Shown here: piece after piece, positions 25,073 through 34,838 of the stretch | Layout of the letters: each line of letters opens with the position of its first letter | Numbering within the stretch: position 1 is the stretch's first letter | Source: Rathayibacter sp. Leaf185 | GTDB lineage: Bacteria > Actinomycetota > Actinomycetes > Actinomycetales > Microbacteriaceae | Length of the DNA stretch: 64,000 nt | NCBI RefSeq assembly: GCF_001423885.1 | Contig: NZ_LMPP01000004.1 | Coordinates: forward strand, 310,001 to 374,000 | Direction: 5' to 3' | Position numbers and translations under genes: made by a program | The notes under the pieces: model-generated | Databases searched by the model: none | What the model was told of the DNA's origin: nothing | What the model saw: only the letters and a program-made list of their open reading frames with translations

Positions 25073-26306
25073 CGCTGTGGTGGATCTCGGCGGCCGACAC
25101 GGCGTCGCGCTGGGCGGCGTTCAGCTCCCGCGACTCGAGCCAGCGGTCGGGCAGCGACGGCACCTTCGGCGAGCCCGCGCGGCCTCGCTGGCCCTCGGCG
25201 TCCACACCGGGGTAGGGCACGTCGGGGTCGAGCGTGGCGAGCAGCTCGTCGAGCTCGTCGAGCGTCACGACGGAGGCCATCCGGGCACGCAGATCACCGC
25301 CGACCGGGTAGCCCTTGAAGTACCAGGCGACGTGCTTGCGGATGTCGCGGCAGCCGCGCTCCTCGCTCTCGAAGAACTCGACGATCAGCTCGGCGTGACG
25401 GCGGAAGGCCCCCGCGACCTGGCCGAGGGTGGGGCGGAAGCGCTCGTCGGAGCCGGCGAAGGCGTTGGCGAGGTCGCCGAACAGCCAGGGCCGCCCGAGG
25501 CAGCCGCGCCCGACGACGACGCCGTCGCAGCCGGTCTCGGCCATCATCCGCAGGGCGTCCTCGGCCGACCAGATGTCGCCGTTGCCGAGCACGGGCACGC
25601 CCGTGATCGCCTCTTTCAGAGTGGTGATCGCCGACCAGTCGGCCTGGCCGCTGTAGAACTCGGAGGCGGTCCGCGCGTGCAGCGCGATCGACGCGACTCC
25701 GGCGCCCTCGGCGGCACGGGCGGCCTCGAGGTAGGTGAGGTGATCGGCGTCGATGCCCTTGCGCATCTTGATCGTGAGCGGGATGTCTCCGGCCGCCTTC
25801 ACCGCGCCCTCGACGATCGCGCGGAACAGCGGGAGCTTCCACGGCAGAGCCGCTCCCCCGCCCTTGCGGGTGACCTTGGCGACGGGGCAGCCGAAGTTGA
25901 GGTCGATGTGATCGGCCCGGTCCTCGGCGACGAGCATCGTCACGGCCTCGGAGACCGTGCGCGGGTCGACTCCGTAGAGCTGGATCGACCGGACCGACTC
26001 GCTCGGGTGGTGGCGGATCAGGCGCATCGACTCCGGAGTGCGCTCGACGAGCGCGCGGGAGGTGATCATCTCGCTCACGAACAGCATCTCGCCGGCACCG
26101 GGCGCTCTGGCGGCCTCGGCGGCAGCGGGCGACTCAGCGGCGCCGGGCGCATCGGCAGCGGGACCGCTCCCGAACTCGCGGCAGAGCCGGCGGAAGGCGG
26201 TGTTGGTGATCCCGGCCATGGGCGCGAGAACGACCGGCGCGTCGAGTTCGAGGGGGCCGATGCGCAGCGCGGGCGCGGGTGGAGCGGCCAGAAGAGTGGA
26301 GGACAT
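25065..26306 (-). CDS. dus: tRNA-dihydrouridine synthase
   Basis: 413 residues, FMN TIM barrel. VVLAPMAGITNTAFRRLC opens the domain; the catalytic Cys140 lies in LNFGCPVAKVTRKGGGAAL; MRKGID and HARTASEFYSG carry FMN-contacting residues. It reduces uridines in the tRNA D-loop. An Ala/Pro/Gly-rich insert at residues 49-72 separates the first strand and helix and is not usual. The ATG at 26306 begins MSSTLLAAPP; a GACAAT sequence eight bases upstream might be a -10 box. Divergent from the ybaK-type gene, coupled to dgt. Confidence 0.94.
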   Translation of the reverse strand: MSSTLLAAPPAPALRIGPLELDAPVVLAPMAGITNTAFRRLCREFGSGPAADAPGAAESPAAAEAARAPGAGEMLFVSEMITSRALVERTPESMRLIRHHPSESVRSIQLYGVDPRTVSEAVTMLVAEDRADHIDLNFGCPVAKVTRKGGGAALPWKLPLFRAIVEGAVKAAGDIPLTIKMRKGIDADHLTYLEAARAAEGAGVASIALHARTASEFYSGQADWSAITTLKEAITGVPVLGNGDIWSAEDALRMMAETGCDGVVVGRGCLGRPWLFGDLANAFAGSDERFRPTLGQVAGAFRRHAELIVEFFESEERGCRDIRKHVAWYFKGYPVGGDLRARMASVVTLDELDELLATLDPDVPYPGVDAEGQRGRAGSPKVPSLPDRWLESRELNAAQRDAVSAAEIHHSGG

Positions 26307-26367
26307 CGGTAACGATTGTCCCAGATCCTGTGTTGAGGACGTCGAGCAGAGCCGAGAGGGTGCAGAG

Positions 26368-26865
26368 ATGGTCGAGATCGAGCATGTGGAGGACGGACCC
26401 GAGAGGTTCCGGGCGGACGCGACCGCACACGGACTGGCGGTCGAGATCGTCGAGCGGCCCGAAGCGCGCAGTCTCGCCGAGGCGGCCGAGCTCCTGGGCA
26501 TCGAGCCCGGCGAGATCGTCAAGTCGCTGGTGGTGAAGCGCCACGACGGCGAATACCTCTTCGCGCTGATCCCCGGCGGCCGCCAGATCTCGTGGCCGCT
26601 GCTGCGCGCCGTCGTCGGAGTCAACAAGCTGCGGCTGCCCGACGAGCAGGCCGCCCTCGAGGCGACCGGCTACCGCCGCGGCACGATCACTCCGATCGGA
26701 TCGACGACGGCCTGGCCGATCGTCGCCGACCAGCGGATCACCGGTCGACGCATCGCCATGGGCGCCGGTGCGGGGGGCCGCAGCGCGTTCGTCGACGCCG
26801 ACGCGCTGATCGCCGCCTACGGAGCGACCGTCGCGGACATCAGCGTGGAGGAGCCGCCGCGCTGA
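26368..26865 (+). CDS. YbaK/prolyl-tRNA editing domain protein
   Basis: 165 residues. The core SLAEAAELLGIEPGEIVKSLVVK, with Lys in the strand, and GVNKLRL, TPIGST are typical of the YbaK/ProX/INS family. Members remove wrongly attached amino acids (Cys or Ala) from tRNA-Pro or free aminoacyl-tRNAs. Which amino acid this one edits cannot be read. ATG 26368 has GAGAGGG nine bases upstream. Its last 26 bases overlap the 3' end of a small minus-strand gene. Confidence 0.87.
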   Translation: MVEIEHVEDGPERFRADATAHGLAVEIVERPEARSLAEAAELLGIEPGEIVKSLVVKRHDGEYLFALIPGGRQISWPLLRAVVGVNKLRLPDEQAALEATGYRRGTITPIGSTTAWPIVADQRITGRRIAMGAGAGGRSAFVDADALIAAYGATVADISVEEPPR

Positions 26866-26977
26866 CCTGCTCGAGGCCGACCTGCTCAGTACCGACCTGC
26901 TCGGCGGAGGGCACGACGCACACGCCGTCCTCGCACACCGGCACGTCCGACGCCCCGAGCATCACGAAGCCGCTCAC
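26840..26977 (-). CDS. 45-residue peptide with C-x4-C motif, coupled to the DsbA-like gene
   Basis: The GTG at 26977 overlaps the stop of the oxidoreductase gene (GTGA). The product has a hydrophobic N-terminus, the segment VPVCEDGVCVVP (Cys15, Cys20), and a tail with three tandem copies of E-Q-V plus two residues. No known domain. The paired Cys and strict coupling suggest it may be a substrate, a redox partner or a metal carrier for the oxidoreductase. The alternative is a chance frame, but start position and Cys content speak against that. It overlaps the ybaK-type gene tail to tail. Confidence 0.55.
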   Translation of the reverse strand: MSGFVMLGASDVPVCEDGVCVVPSAEQVGTEQVGLEQVSAAAPPR

Positions 26978-27654
26978 GCGACGACCGCCCGCTGCGAGAG
27001 GACGTGCTCGAGCACCTCGGTGAACGCCGTCGGCTCCTGCGCCCCCGAGACGCCGAACCGCCCGTCCAGCACGAAGAACGGCACGCCGTTGATGCCGTAC
27101 TCGCGAGCCTGCGCGATGTCGGACTGCACGTCGCCGAGATGGCGCTGCTCCTCGAGCGCGCGCAGCACCTCGTCGGAGTCGAGGCCGACCTCCGCCGCCA
27201 GCGAGGCGAGGACGGACCGATCGGCCAGGTCGTGCCCCTCGACGAAGTAGGCGCGCAGGAGACGCTCCTTCAGCTCGAGCTGCAGCCCTGCCTCCTTCGC
27301 GTGGTGCAGGACCTGGTGAGCGGTGACGGTCTTGACGTGCCGCACCGTCTCGAAGTGGTAGTCGAGCCCGACGCTCGCCGCGATCGCGGTGACGGAGTCG
27401 AGCATCTGCTGCGCCTGCGCCTCGGGGATCCCCTTGTGCTCGGCGAGGAAGGCAGCCTCCCCGCCGCGGTAGTCCTCGGGGGTGTCGGGCGAGAGCTCGA
27501 AGCTGCGGTACTCGATCGCGACATCGGGGGCCTCGGGGTGAGCGAGGCGGAACGCCTCCAGCCCGCGCTCGAACTTGCGCTTGCCGATGTAGCACCAGGG
27601 GCAGGCGATGTCCGACCAGATGTCGACGGTGATGGGGGTCTGCTCGTCAGTCAC
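26974..27654 (-). CDS. DsbA-family (FrnE-like) thiol oxidoreductase
   Basis: 226 residues with the thioredoxin fold and a helical insert. The active site CPWC lies at residues 18-21 in WSDIACPWCYIGKRKFERGL, the exact style of FrnE/HCCA-isomerase-like cytoplasmic proteins; the cis-Pro loop is NGVPFFV. There is no signal peptide. It may act as a disulfide isomerase or in polyketide-type redox steps; the true substrate is unknown. GTG start with no good ribosome site. A small Cys-bearing peptide gene is coupled behind it. Confidence 0.9.
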   Translation of the reverse strand: MTDEQTPITVDIWSDIACPWCYIGKRKFERGLEAFRLAHPEAPDVAIEYRSFELSPDTPEDYRGGEAAFLAEHKGIPEAQAQQMLDSVTAIAASVGLDYHFETVRHVKTVTAHQVLHHAKEAGLQLELKERLLRAYFVEGHDLADRSVLASLAAEVGLDSDEVLRALEEQRHLGDVQSDIAQAREYGINGVPFFVLDGRFGVSGAQEPTAFTEVLEHVLSQRAVVA

Positions 27655-27690
27655 TCCGATGACAACCGCTCCGACCGGAGCGTATTCCCG

Positions 27691-28749
27691 TCAGCGGCGG
27701 AGGACCCGGACCAGCTCGTCGACGTCGGACTCGTCGTTCCAGACGTGGAACGCCACGCGGAGGCGGCCCCCGCGACCCGAGACGCGGATCCCGGCGGCCG
27801 TCAGCCGTGCGAGGTCCGCGCCCTCCGGGTCGGTCCACGACACGATCGCGCGGTGCTGCGGCTCGCGGTCGAGGCGCTCGCAGAGGCTGTCGCCGAGCCC
27901 GGACGCTCGCTCCCAGACCGCGGCCAGGTCGAGCGAGCGGAACAGCTCGAGCGACGCCTCCGCCCCGACGAACGCCTGCCACGCCGGCGAGACGTCGAAG
28001 CGGCGAGCGCTCTCGGCGAGGTGCATGGCCGGACCGTAGCACGAGGACCAGACGTCCTCGCCCGAGTACCAGCCGGCCTGCACCGGGATCAGCTCGGCGG
28101 AGTAGGCGGGCGAGACGGTGAGGAACGCGACTCCGCGGGGCGAGCAGAGCCACTTGTAGGCGTGGGTCAGGGTGGCGTCGAACCGCGACGCGTCCACCGA
28201 GAGGACGCCGGCGGCCTGGGTGAGGTCGCAGGCGGTGCGGACACCGTGGCGCGCCGCCGCCTCGACGATCGCGTCGAGATCGGCGAGGGCGCCGCTCGAG
28301 GACTGCACCGCGGAGAAGACGACCAGGGCGTCACCGGGCTCGACGGAGTCGGCCAGCGCCTCGAGCGGGACGCAACGGACCTCGACGCCGCGGTGAGCCT
28401 GCGCCAGGAACGGGAAGACGATCGACGAGAAGTCGCCGTCGATGCAGAGCACCCTCGAGCCGTCGGGCAGGGAGGCGGCGAGCACCGCGGCCATCGCCGA
28501 GGTCTGCGAGCCGATCGCGACCTGCGAGACGGGCATCCCGACAATGTCCGCGAAGGCCGCTCGCGCCCGCTCGGCGACGTCGCCGTAGCCCGCAGCCGTG
28601 TTGTCGCCCGCCGACCAGCTCTCGAGGTCGGCCCGCAGCGCCTCGACGCTCTCGCGCGGAGGCAGACCGAGCGTGCAGGCATTGTGGTAGCCGCGAGCAC
28701 CCGCGAACCGCTCGCGCAGGGCGGACGGGTGCGCGGATGCGGTGCTCAT
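27691..28749 (-). CDS. Class V PLP-dependent aminotransferase
   Basis: 352 residues, fold type I. The PLP lysine is Lys199 in THAYKWLCSPRG, and the ring-binding Asp is Asp175 in TACDLTQAAG. The build fits the cysteine-desulfurase/kynureninase-like group without the desulfurase Cys loop. Substrate unknown. The ATG at 28749 gives a normal N-terminus; it is followed after 36 bases by the DsbA-like gene, so they may share a transcript. Confidence 0.88.
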   Translation of the reverse strand: MSTASAHPSALRERFAGARGYHNACTLGLPPRESVEALRADLESWSAGDNTAAGYGDVAERARAAFADIVGMPVSQVAIGSQTSAMAAVLAASLPDGSRVLCIDGDFSSIVFPFLAQAHRGVEVRCVPLEALADSVEPGDALVVFSAVQSSSGALADLDAIVEAAARHGVRTACDLTQAAGVLSVDASRFDATLTHAYKWLCSPRGVAFLTVSPAYSAELIPVQAGWYSGEDVWSSCYGPAMHLAESARRFDVSPAWQAFVGAEASLELFRSLDLAAVWERASGLGDSLCERLDREPQHRAIVSWTDPEGADLARLTAAGIRVSGRGGRLRVAFHVWNDESDVDELVRVLRR

Positions 28750-28812
28750 CCCTCGAGGATCCCCCGCCTGCCGCTGATCGCCAAGACGTGCCCGGGAGCC
28801 GGGCGCGTCGCG

Positions 28813-29835
28813 TCAGCCGGCGGCCAGCGCGTGCGCCTGCTCAATCACGGCGACGACCTCGCGCGCCTCGCGGACGTCGACGGGGGGCGGTGCACCCTCG
28901 AGGAGCGAGCGCGCGACTCCCTCGGCGAAGGCGGCGTACCGCCCGCGCTCGCTGGGCACCCGATGGACTCCGCTGTCGTCGGAGAGGGTGCCGACGGCAT
29001 CGGGAGCGACCACGCCGAAGTCGTCGTCCCGAGGGTCGGCTCCGCCGGAGCGCAGCGCGCCCTCCTGCGGGTCGAGGCCGTCCACGGTGAACGCGGCGCG
29101 TGTGCCGAGGACGCGGAAGCGAGGCCCCGTCGCACGCGCGACGCGGCTCATGGCCAGGTGCGAGCGCACTCCGCTGCCGTGCAGGAGCGACACGAACGCG
29201 TCGTCCTCGCTCGCGCCTCCGGAGTGCACGACCCGGGTCTCGGCGGCGGTGGCCACGGCCGGCCCGAACAGCACGAGCGCCTGATCGACGAGGTGGCTGC
29301 CGAGGTCGAACAGGATGCCGCCGCCCTCGGCGGGTGTGACCCGCGCCTGCCAGCGGCCCGTCTTCGGCGCGCTCCAGCGCTCGAACGACGACTCGAAGCG
29401 GAGGACGTCGCCCAGCGCCTCCTCGCGCAGCAGTCGCTGGAGCGTCAGGAAGTCGGCGTCCCACCGGCGGTTCTGGAAGACGAACACGGGCGCGCCCGCT
29501 TCCTCGGAGGCGGCGATGATCGCATCGGCGTCGGCCGCGGTCGGCACGAACGGCTTGTCGACGATCACCGCGACTCCGGCCGCGAGGACCGCCTCGGCCT
29601 GCGCGCGGTGCACAGCGGGAGGAGTGGCCAGCACCACGACATCGGGCTGCTCGGCGAGCACGCCGTCGAGGTCGGGCACGATCCGGGCCCCGGGGTGCGC
29701 GGAGGCGGCCCCCGCCACGCGTGCCGCATCGGAGGTGGCGATCGCCACGATCGAGAAAGCCGGATCGGCGGCCAGGAACGGCGCGTGGAAGACGCTGCCC
29801 GCGAGCCCGTAGCCGACGATGCCGACGCGGATCAC
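28813..29835 (-). CDS. Gfo/Idh/MocA-family oxidoreductase
   Basis: 340 residues. The NAD(P) loop is [17 protein letters not shown], the catalytic Lys lies in IVDKPFVP, and SHLVDQAL gives the conserved His of the second domain. It probably oxidises or reduces a sugar or inositol-like substrate. The GTG at 29835 overlaps the uppS stop (GTGA), so it is translated with uppS and recO even though it is not an obvious partner. Confidence 0.9.
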   Translation of the reverse strand: MIRVGIVGYGLAGSVFHAPFLAADPAFSIVAIATSDAARVAGAASAHPGARIVPDLDGVLAEQPDVVVLATPPAVHRAQAEAVLAAGVAVIVDKPFVPTAADADAIIAASEEAGAPVFVFQNRRWDADFLTLQRLLREEALGDVLRFESSFERWSAPKTGRWQARVTPAEGGGILFDLGSHLVDQALVLFGPAVATAAETRVVHSGGASEDDAFVSLLHGSGVRSHLAMSRVARATGPRFRVLGTRAAFTVDGLDPQEGALRSGGADPRDDDFGVVAPDAVGTLSDDSGVHRVPSERGRYAAFAEGVARSLLEGAPPPVDVREAREVVAVIEQAHALAAG

Positions 29836-30635
29836 GCCGACGCCCCCGGCACGTCGACCGCCCCGCCGAAGCGGCGGGTGCGCCCCGCGTAGTACTCGAC
29901 CGCCTCCCACAGGTCGGTGCGGCTGAAGTCGGGCCACAGCCGGTCGAGGAACACCATCTCGGCGTAGGCGCTCTGCCAGAGCAGGAAGTTGCTGGTGCGC
30001 TGCTCGCCCGAGGAGCGCACGAAGAGGTCGACGTCGGGCATGTCGGGCACGTAGAGAGCACGCGCGATCGTCTTCTCGGTGATGCCGGAGGGCTTGAGCC
30101 TTCCCGCGGCGACCTCGGTCGCGAGCCGCTGGACCGCATCCGCGATCTCGGTGCGGCCCCCGTAGTTGACGCACATCGTCAGCGTCAGCACGTCATTGCC
30201 CGCCGTCAGTGTCTCGGCGAACTGCAGCTCGTTGATCACGGAGGCCCAGAGCCGCGGCTTCCGGCCCGCCCAGCGCACGCGCACGCCCCACTCGTTGAGC
30301 TGGTCGCGCCGGCGGTGCAGCACATCGCGGTTGAAGCCCATCAGGAAGCGCACCTCGTCGGGCGAGCGCTTCCAGTTCTCGGTCGAGAACGCGTAGACGC
30401 TGAGGTGCTTCACACCGATCTGGATCGCTCCGGCGACCACGTCGAGCAGCGCCGCCTCGCCGCGCTTGTGCCCCTCGACGCGGGTGAGGCCGCGGGAGTT
30501 GGCCCAGCGGCCGTTGCCGTCCATCACGATCGCGACGTGTCCGGGCACCGCCTTGCGCGGCAGCTCGGGCGGATGGACCCCCGTCCAGTCGAGGGGGCGG
30601 AAGGGCTCGGCGTCCTTGTGGGTGAAGGGCTTCAT
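29832..30635 (-). CDS. uppS: Isoprenyl diphosphate (undecaprenyl/decaprenyl) synthase
   Basis: 267 residues, cis-prenyltransferase. VMDGNGRWA (Asp39, Asn41, Arg43) opens the active site, and [20 protein letters not shown] is the IPP-binding end. It makes the long polyprenyl diphosphate that carries cell-wall precursors. The ATG at 30635 overlaps the recO stop (ATGA); the pair recO-uppS is conserved in actinobacteria. An N-terminal 25-residue extension before the core is usual for the group. Confidence 0.95.
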   Translation of the reverse strand: MKPFTHKDAEPFRPLDWTGVHPPELPRKAVPGHVAIVMDGNGRWANSRGLTRVEGHKRGEAALLDVVAGAIQIGVKHLSVYAFSTENWKRSPDEVRFLMGFNRDVLHRRRDQLNEWGVRVRWAGRKPRLWASVINELQFAETLTAGNDVLTLTMCVNYGGRTEIADAVQRLATEVAAGRLKPSGITEKTIARALYVPDMPDVDLFVRSSGEQRTSNFLLWQSAYAEMVFLDRLWPDFSRTDLWEAVEYYAGRTRRFGGAVDVPGASA

Positions 30636-31354
30636 CGGGTGACGTGCTCCAGGGATCTGAGTCCGCGTTCGAGGTGGAACTGCGTGTAGGCGGCCACGAC
30701 ACCGCTGGCCCGCGATCGGGTCGACGGCTCGGTGGTCTCGGCGTGCGCCCAGTCTCCCGTGAGCAGCGCACCGAGCAGGACGACGACCTCGGGCGCGACC
30801 CTCGGAGCGCCGGGCGGGGTGCAGTCGGCGCAGACGACTCCGCCGAGCTGGATGACGACGGCGCCGTGCGGGCCCGGCGTGCCGCAGCGGGCGCAGTCGT
30901 CGAAGCTGGGGGCCCAGCCCGCGATCGACAGCGCGCGCAGGAGATAGGAGTCGAGGGTGAGCACGGCCTCGTGCTCGTGCCGCGAGAGCGAGCGCAGGGC
31001 ACCGACGAGCAGCAGGTACTGCTGGAGGGAGGCGTCGGCGTCGGTCAGCCGATCGGCGGTCTCGACCATCGCGTTGGCGGCCGTGTAGCTGTCGTAGTCG
31101 GCCGCGATCAGCGCACCGTAGGCGCCGATGGACTCGGCCTGCGTGACGATGTCGAGACTCCGGCCCTCGTAGAGCTGGAGGTCGGCGACCATGAACGGCT
31201 CGAGCCGCGAGCCGAACTTGGAGCCCGTCTTGCGGACGCCCTTGGCGACGGCACGGATCTTGCCGTGCCCGCGCGAGAGCATCGTGACGATGCGGTCGGC
31301 CTCGCCCAGCTTGTGCGTGCGGAGCACGACGGCTTCGTCACGGTAGGTGGGCAT
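30632..31354 (-). CDS. recO: DNA repair protein RecO
   Basis: 240 residues. The OB-fold start [25 protein letters not shown] is diagnostic, and a four-Cys zinc site (CARC and CADC) sits in the C-terminal half. It loads RecA at single-strand gaps with RecR. The ATG at 31354 lies six bases after GATAAT (31361-31366), so the mRNA is probably leaderless; GGGAGG also lies 11 bases upstream. uppS follows with an ATGA overlap. Confidence 0.95.
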   Translation of the reverse strand: MPTYRDEAVVLRTHKLGEADRIVTMLSRGHGKIRAVAKGVRKTGSKFGSRLEPFMVADLQLYEGRSLDIVTQAESIGAYGALIAADYDSYTAANAMVETADRLTDADASLQQYLLLVGALRSLSRHEHEAVLTLDSYLLRALSIAGWAPSFDDCARCGTPGPHGAVVIQLGGVVCADCTPPGAPRVAPEVVVLLGALLTGDWAHAETTEPSTRSRASGVVAAYTQFHLERGLRSLEHVTR

Positions 31355-31360
31355 GCCCCG

Positions 31361-31366
31361 ATTATC
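31361..31366 (-). promoter_or_regulatory. -10 box of recO
   Basis: GATAAT on the minus strand, six bases before the ATG at 31354; leaderless arrangement. Confidence 0.6.
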
Positions 31367-31413
31367 CTCCCGACCACCGACACCCGCCTGGACGCGGAGC
31401 CGGGCGTGGAACG

Positions 31414-32091
31414 ATGGACTCCGTGGCAGCGACCCTCTTCGTGATCCCGGCCTGGGCGGATCTGCTCGCGATCGCCATCGGCTGCCTGCAGGGCGCGATG
31501 TTCGCGGGCGAGTTCCGCGACCGCCGGATCGACCTGCTCGGCGTCACGATCATCGGTACCGCGACCGGGCTGGGCGGCGGCGTGCTGCGCGATCTGCTGC
31601 TGCAGACTCCGCTGGTCGCGCTGCACACGAACGCCTACCTGCTGGTGGCGGTCGCCGCCTCCCTGCTCGGGATGCTTCTGCAGCACGTGCTGAACCGGGT
31701 GGACGGCACCATCACGGCGCTCGACGCGCTCACCCTGGGCCTGTTCGGTGCGATCGGCACGACGAAGGCGCTGTCGCTGGGCGTTCCGGAGGTGCCCGCC
31801 GTGTTCGTGGGCACCGTCTCGGCGGTCGGCGGCTCGGTGGTGCGCGACATCCTGCTCAACCGGCCGATCGCGCTGATGCACGTCGGCTCGCTGTACGCGG
31901 TGGCCGCGACCGCGGGGACCGTGGTGCTGGTGACGGGGTTGCGCTTCGGCATGCTGATCGATTTCGCAGCACCGATGGCAGTGGGCGTCACCACCGTGAT
32001 CCGGCTGCTGGCGGTGCGCTACGGCTGGAGCCTGCCGGAGCAGCGGGCTCTGAACCGCGTGCCGCGCCTGCGCTGGCGCCGCTCCACCTGA
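31414..32091 (+). CDS. TRIC-type cation channel (UPF0126) protein
   Basis: 225 residues with seven hydrophobic spans in two repeats. Each repeat carries the family motif: [12 protein letters not shown] near residue 52 and [12 protein letters not shown] near 138. Bacterial TRIC proteins conduct K+ or similar small ions. The ATG at 31414 is used; a GTG at 31423 with AACGAT at leaderless distance is an alternative start three codons later. It converges on leuA with a strong two-way hairpin between them. Confidence 0.9.
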   Translation: MDSVAATLFVIPAWADLLAIAIGCLQGAMFAGEFRDRRIDLLGVTIIGTATGLGGGVLRDLLLQTPLVALHTNAYLLVAVAASLLGMLLQHVLNRVDGTITALDALTLGLFGAIGTTKALSLGVPEVPAVFVGTVSAVGGSVVRDILLNRPIALMHVGSLYAVAATAGTVVLVTGLRFGMLIDFAAPMAVGVTTVIRLLAVRYGWSLPEQRALNRVPRLRWRRST

Positions 32092-32103
32092 CCCCCGCCG
32101 ACC

Positions 32104-32167
32104 AGGGAACCCCGGCGCGTCGAGGGAGCCTCTGGTGAGTGGCTCCCTCGACGCTCCGGGGTTCCCT
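32104..32167. terminator. Two-way terminator hairpin between the TRIC gene and leuA
   Basis: Arms 32104-32130 and 32141-32167 are 27 bases each and pair with a single mismatch around a 10-base loop (AGGGAACCCCGG with CCGGGGTTCCCT at the base). It lies between two converging genes and can serve both. No T-tract is present on either side. Confidence 0.7.
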
Positions 32168-32190
32168 CGCGAGGGCCGGCGAGCGACGGG

Positions 32191-34086
<1,896 letters not shown>

Positions 34087-34102
<16 letters not shown>

Positions 34103-34131
34103 CGGCTAAGAAGGAGCAGACCGTAACGCAC
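34087..34131 (-). CDS. leu leader peptide
   Basis: A 14-residue frame, MRYGLLLLSRRDEI, with four Leu codons in a row (CTG CTC CTT CTT), placed 124 bases before leuA. It starts with GTG at 34131, six bases after a TACCCT -10 box, so it is probably translated from the very 5' end of a leaderless mRNA. Its role would be to sense charged tRNA-Leu through ribosome stalling. This matches the leucine leaders described for actinobacterial leuA; the hairpin logic here is inferred. Confidence 0.8.
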
Positions 34132-34137
34132 GGGGCC

Positions 34138-34143
34138 AGGGTA
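34138..34143 (-). promoter_or_regulatory. -10 box of the leuA leader
   Basis: TACCCT on the minus strand, six bases before the GTG of the leader peptide. No good -35 at 17 bases was seen. Confidence 0.55.
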
Positions 34144-34169
34144 GCACTGCCCTCCCGGGCCGCGCGGTG

Positions 34170-34838
34170 TCAGGCGACGAGACCGTTCTCGTAGGCGTAG
34201 ACCACGAGCTGCACCCGGTCGCGCAGGCCCAGCTTGCCGAGCGTGCGGCTGATGTGCGTCTTCACCGTCGCCTCGCTGAGGAACTCGGCTCGCGCGATCT
34301 CGGTGTTGCTGAGCCCGCGGGAGGCGAGGTGGAAGATCTCGCGCTCGCGATCGGTGAGCGTCTCGAACTCGGCCGGCGTCTCGCGGCCGCTGCCCGGCGC
34401 GCCGAAGTGCTCGAAGAGCTCACGGGTGGCGGAGGCGGCCACCACCGCGGTCCCGGCGTGGACCGTCCGCACCGACGCGAGCAGGAAGCCGGGCTCGGTG
34501 TCCTTGAGGAGGAAGCCGCTCGCGCCCGCGCGGATCGCACGCGCTGCCGCCTCGTCGAGATCGAAGGTCGTCAGCACCAGGATCCGCGGAGGTGCGACTC
34601 CCGCCTCGGCGGCGTGCGCGAGGATCCTCCGCGTCGACTCGATGCCGTCGACGCCGGGCATCCGGATGTCCATGAGCACGACGTCGGGTGCGACGCGGCC
34701 GACGAGCTCGGCACCCTCCGCACCGTCCGACGCCTCACCGACCACCTCGAGATCGGGCTGCGAGCTGAGGAGCATGCGGATGCCGGCGCGGAAGAGCGCC
34801 TGGTCGTCGACGAGGACGATGCGGATGGGATCGGTCAT
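34170..34838 (-). CDS. NarL/LuxR-type response regulator
   Basis: 222 residues. The receiver domain has Asp11/Asp12, phospho-acceptor Asp57 in VVLMDIRMPG and Lys112 in FLLKDTE. A LuxR helix-turn-helix (LTDREREIFHLASRGLSNTEIA) ends the protein. It should bind DNA after phosphorylation by the histidine kinase encoded just upstream, with which it overlaps by ATGA. Target genes are unknown; no transporter operon is directly beside it. Confidence 0.94.
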   Translation of the reverse strand: MTDPIRIVLVDDQALFRAGIRMLLSSQPDLEVVGEASDGAEGAELVGRVAPDVVLMDIRMPGVDGIESTRRILAHAAEAGVAPPRILVLTTFDLDEAAARAIRAGASGFLLKDTEPGFLLASVRTVHAGTAVVAASATRELFEHFGAPGSGRETPAEFETLTDREREIFHLASRGLSNTEIARAEFLSEATVKTHISRTLGKLGLRDRVQLVVYAYENGLVA

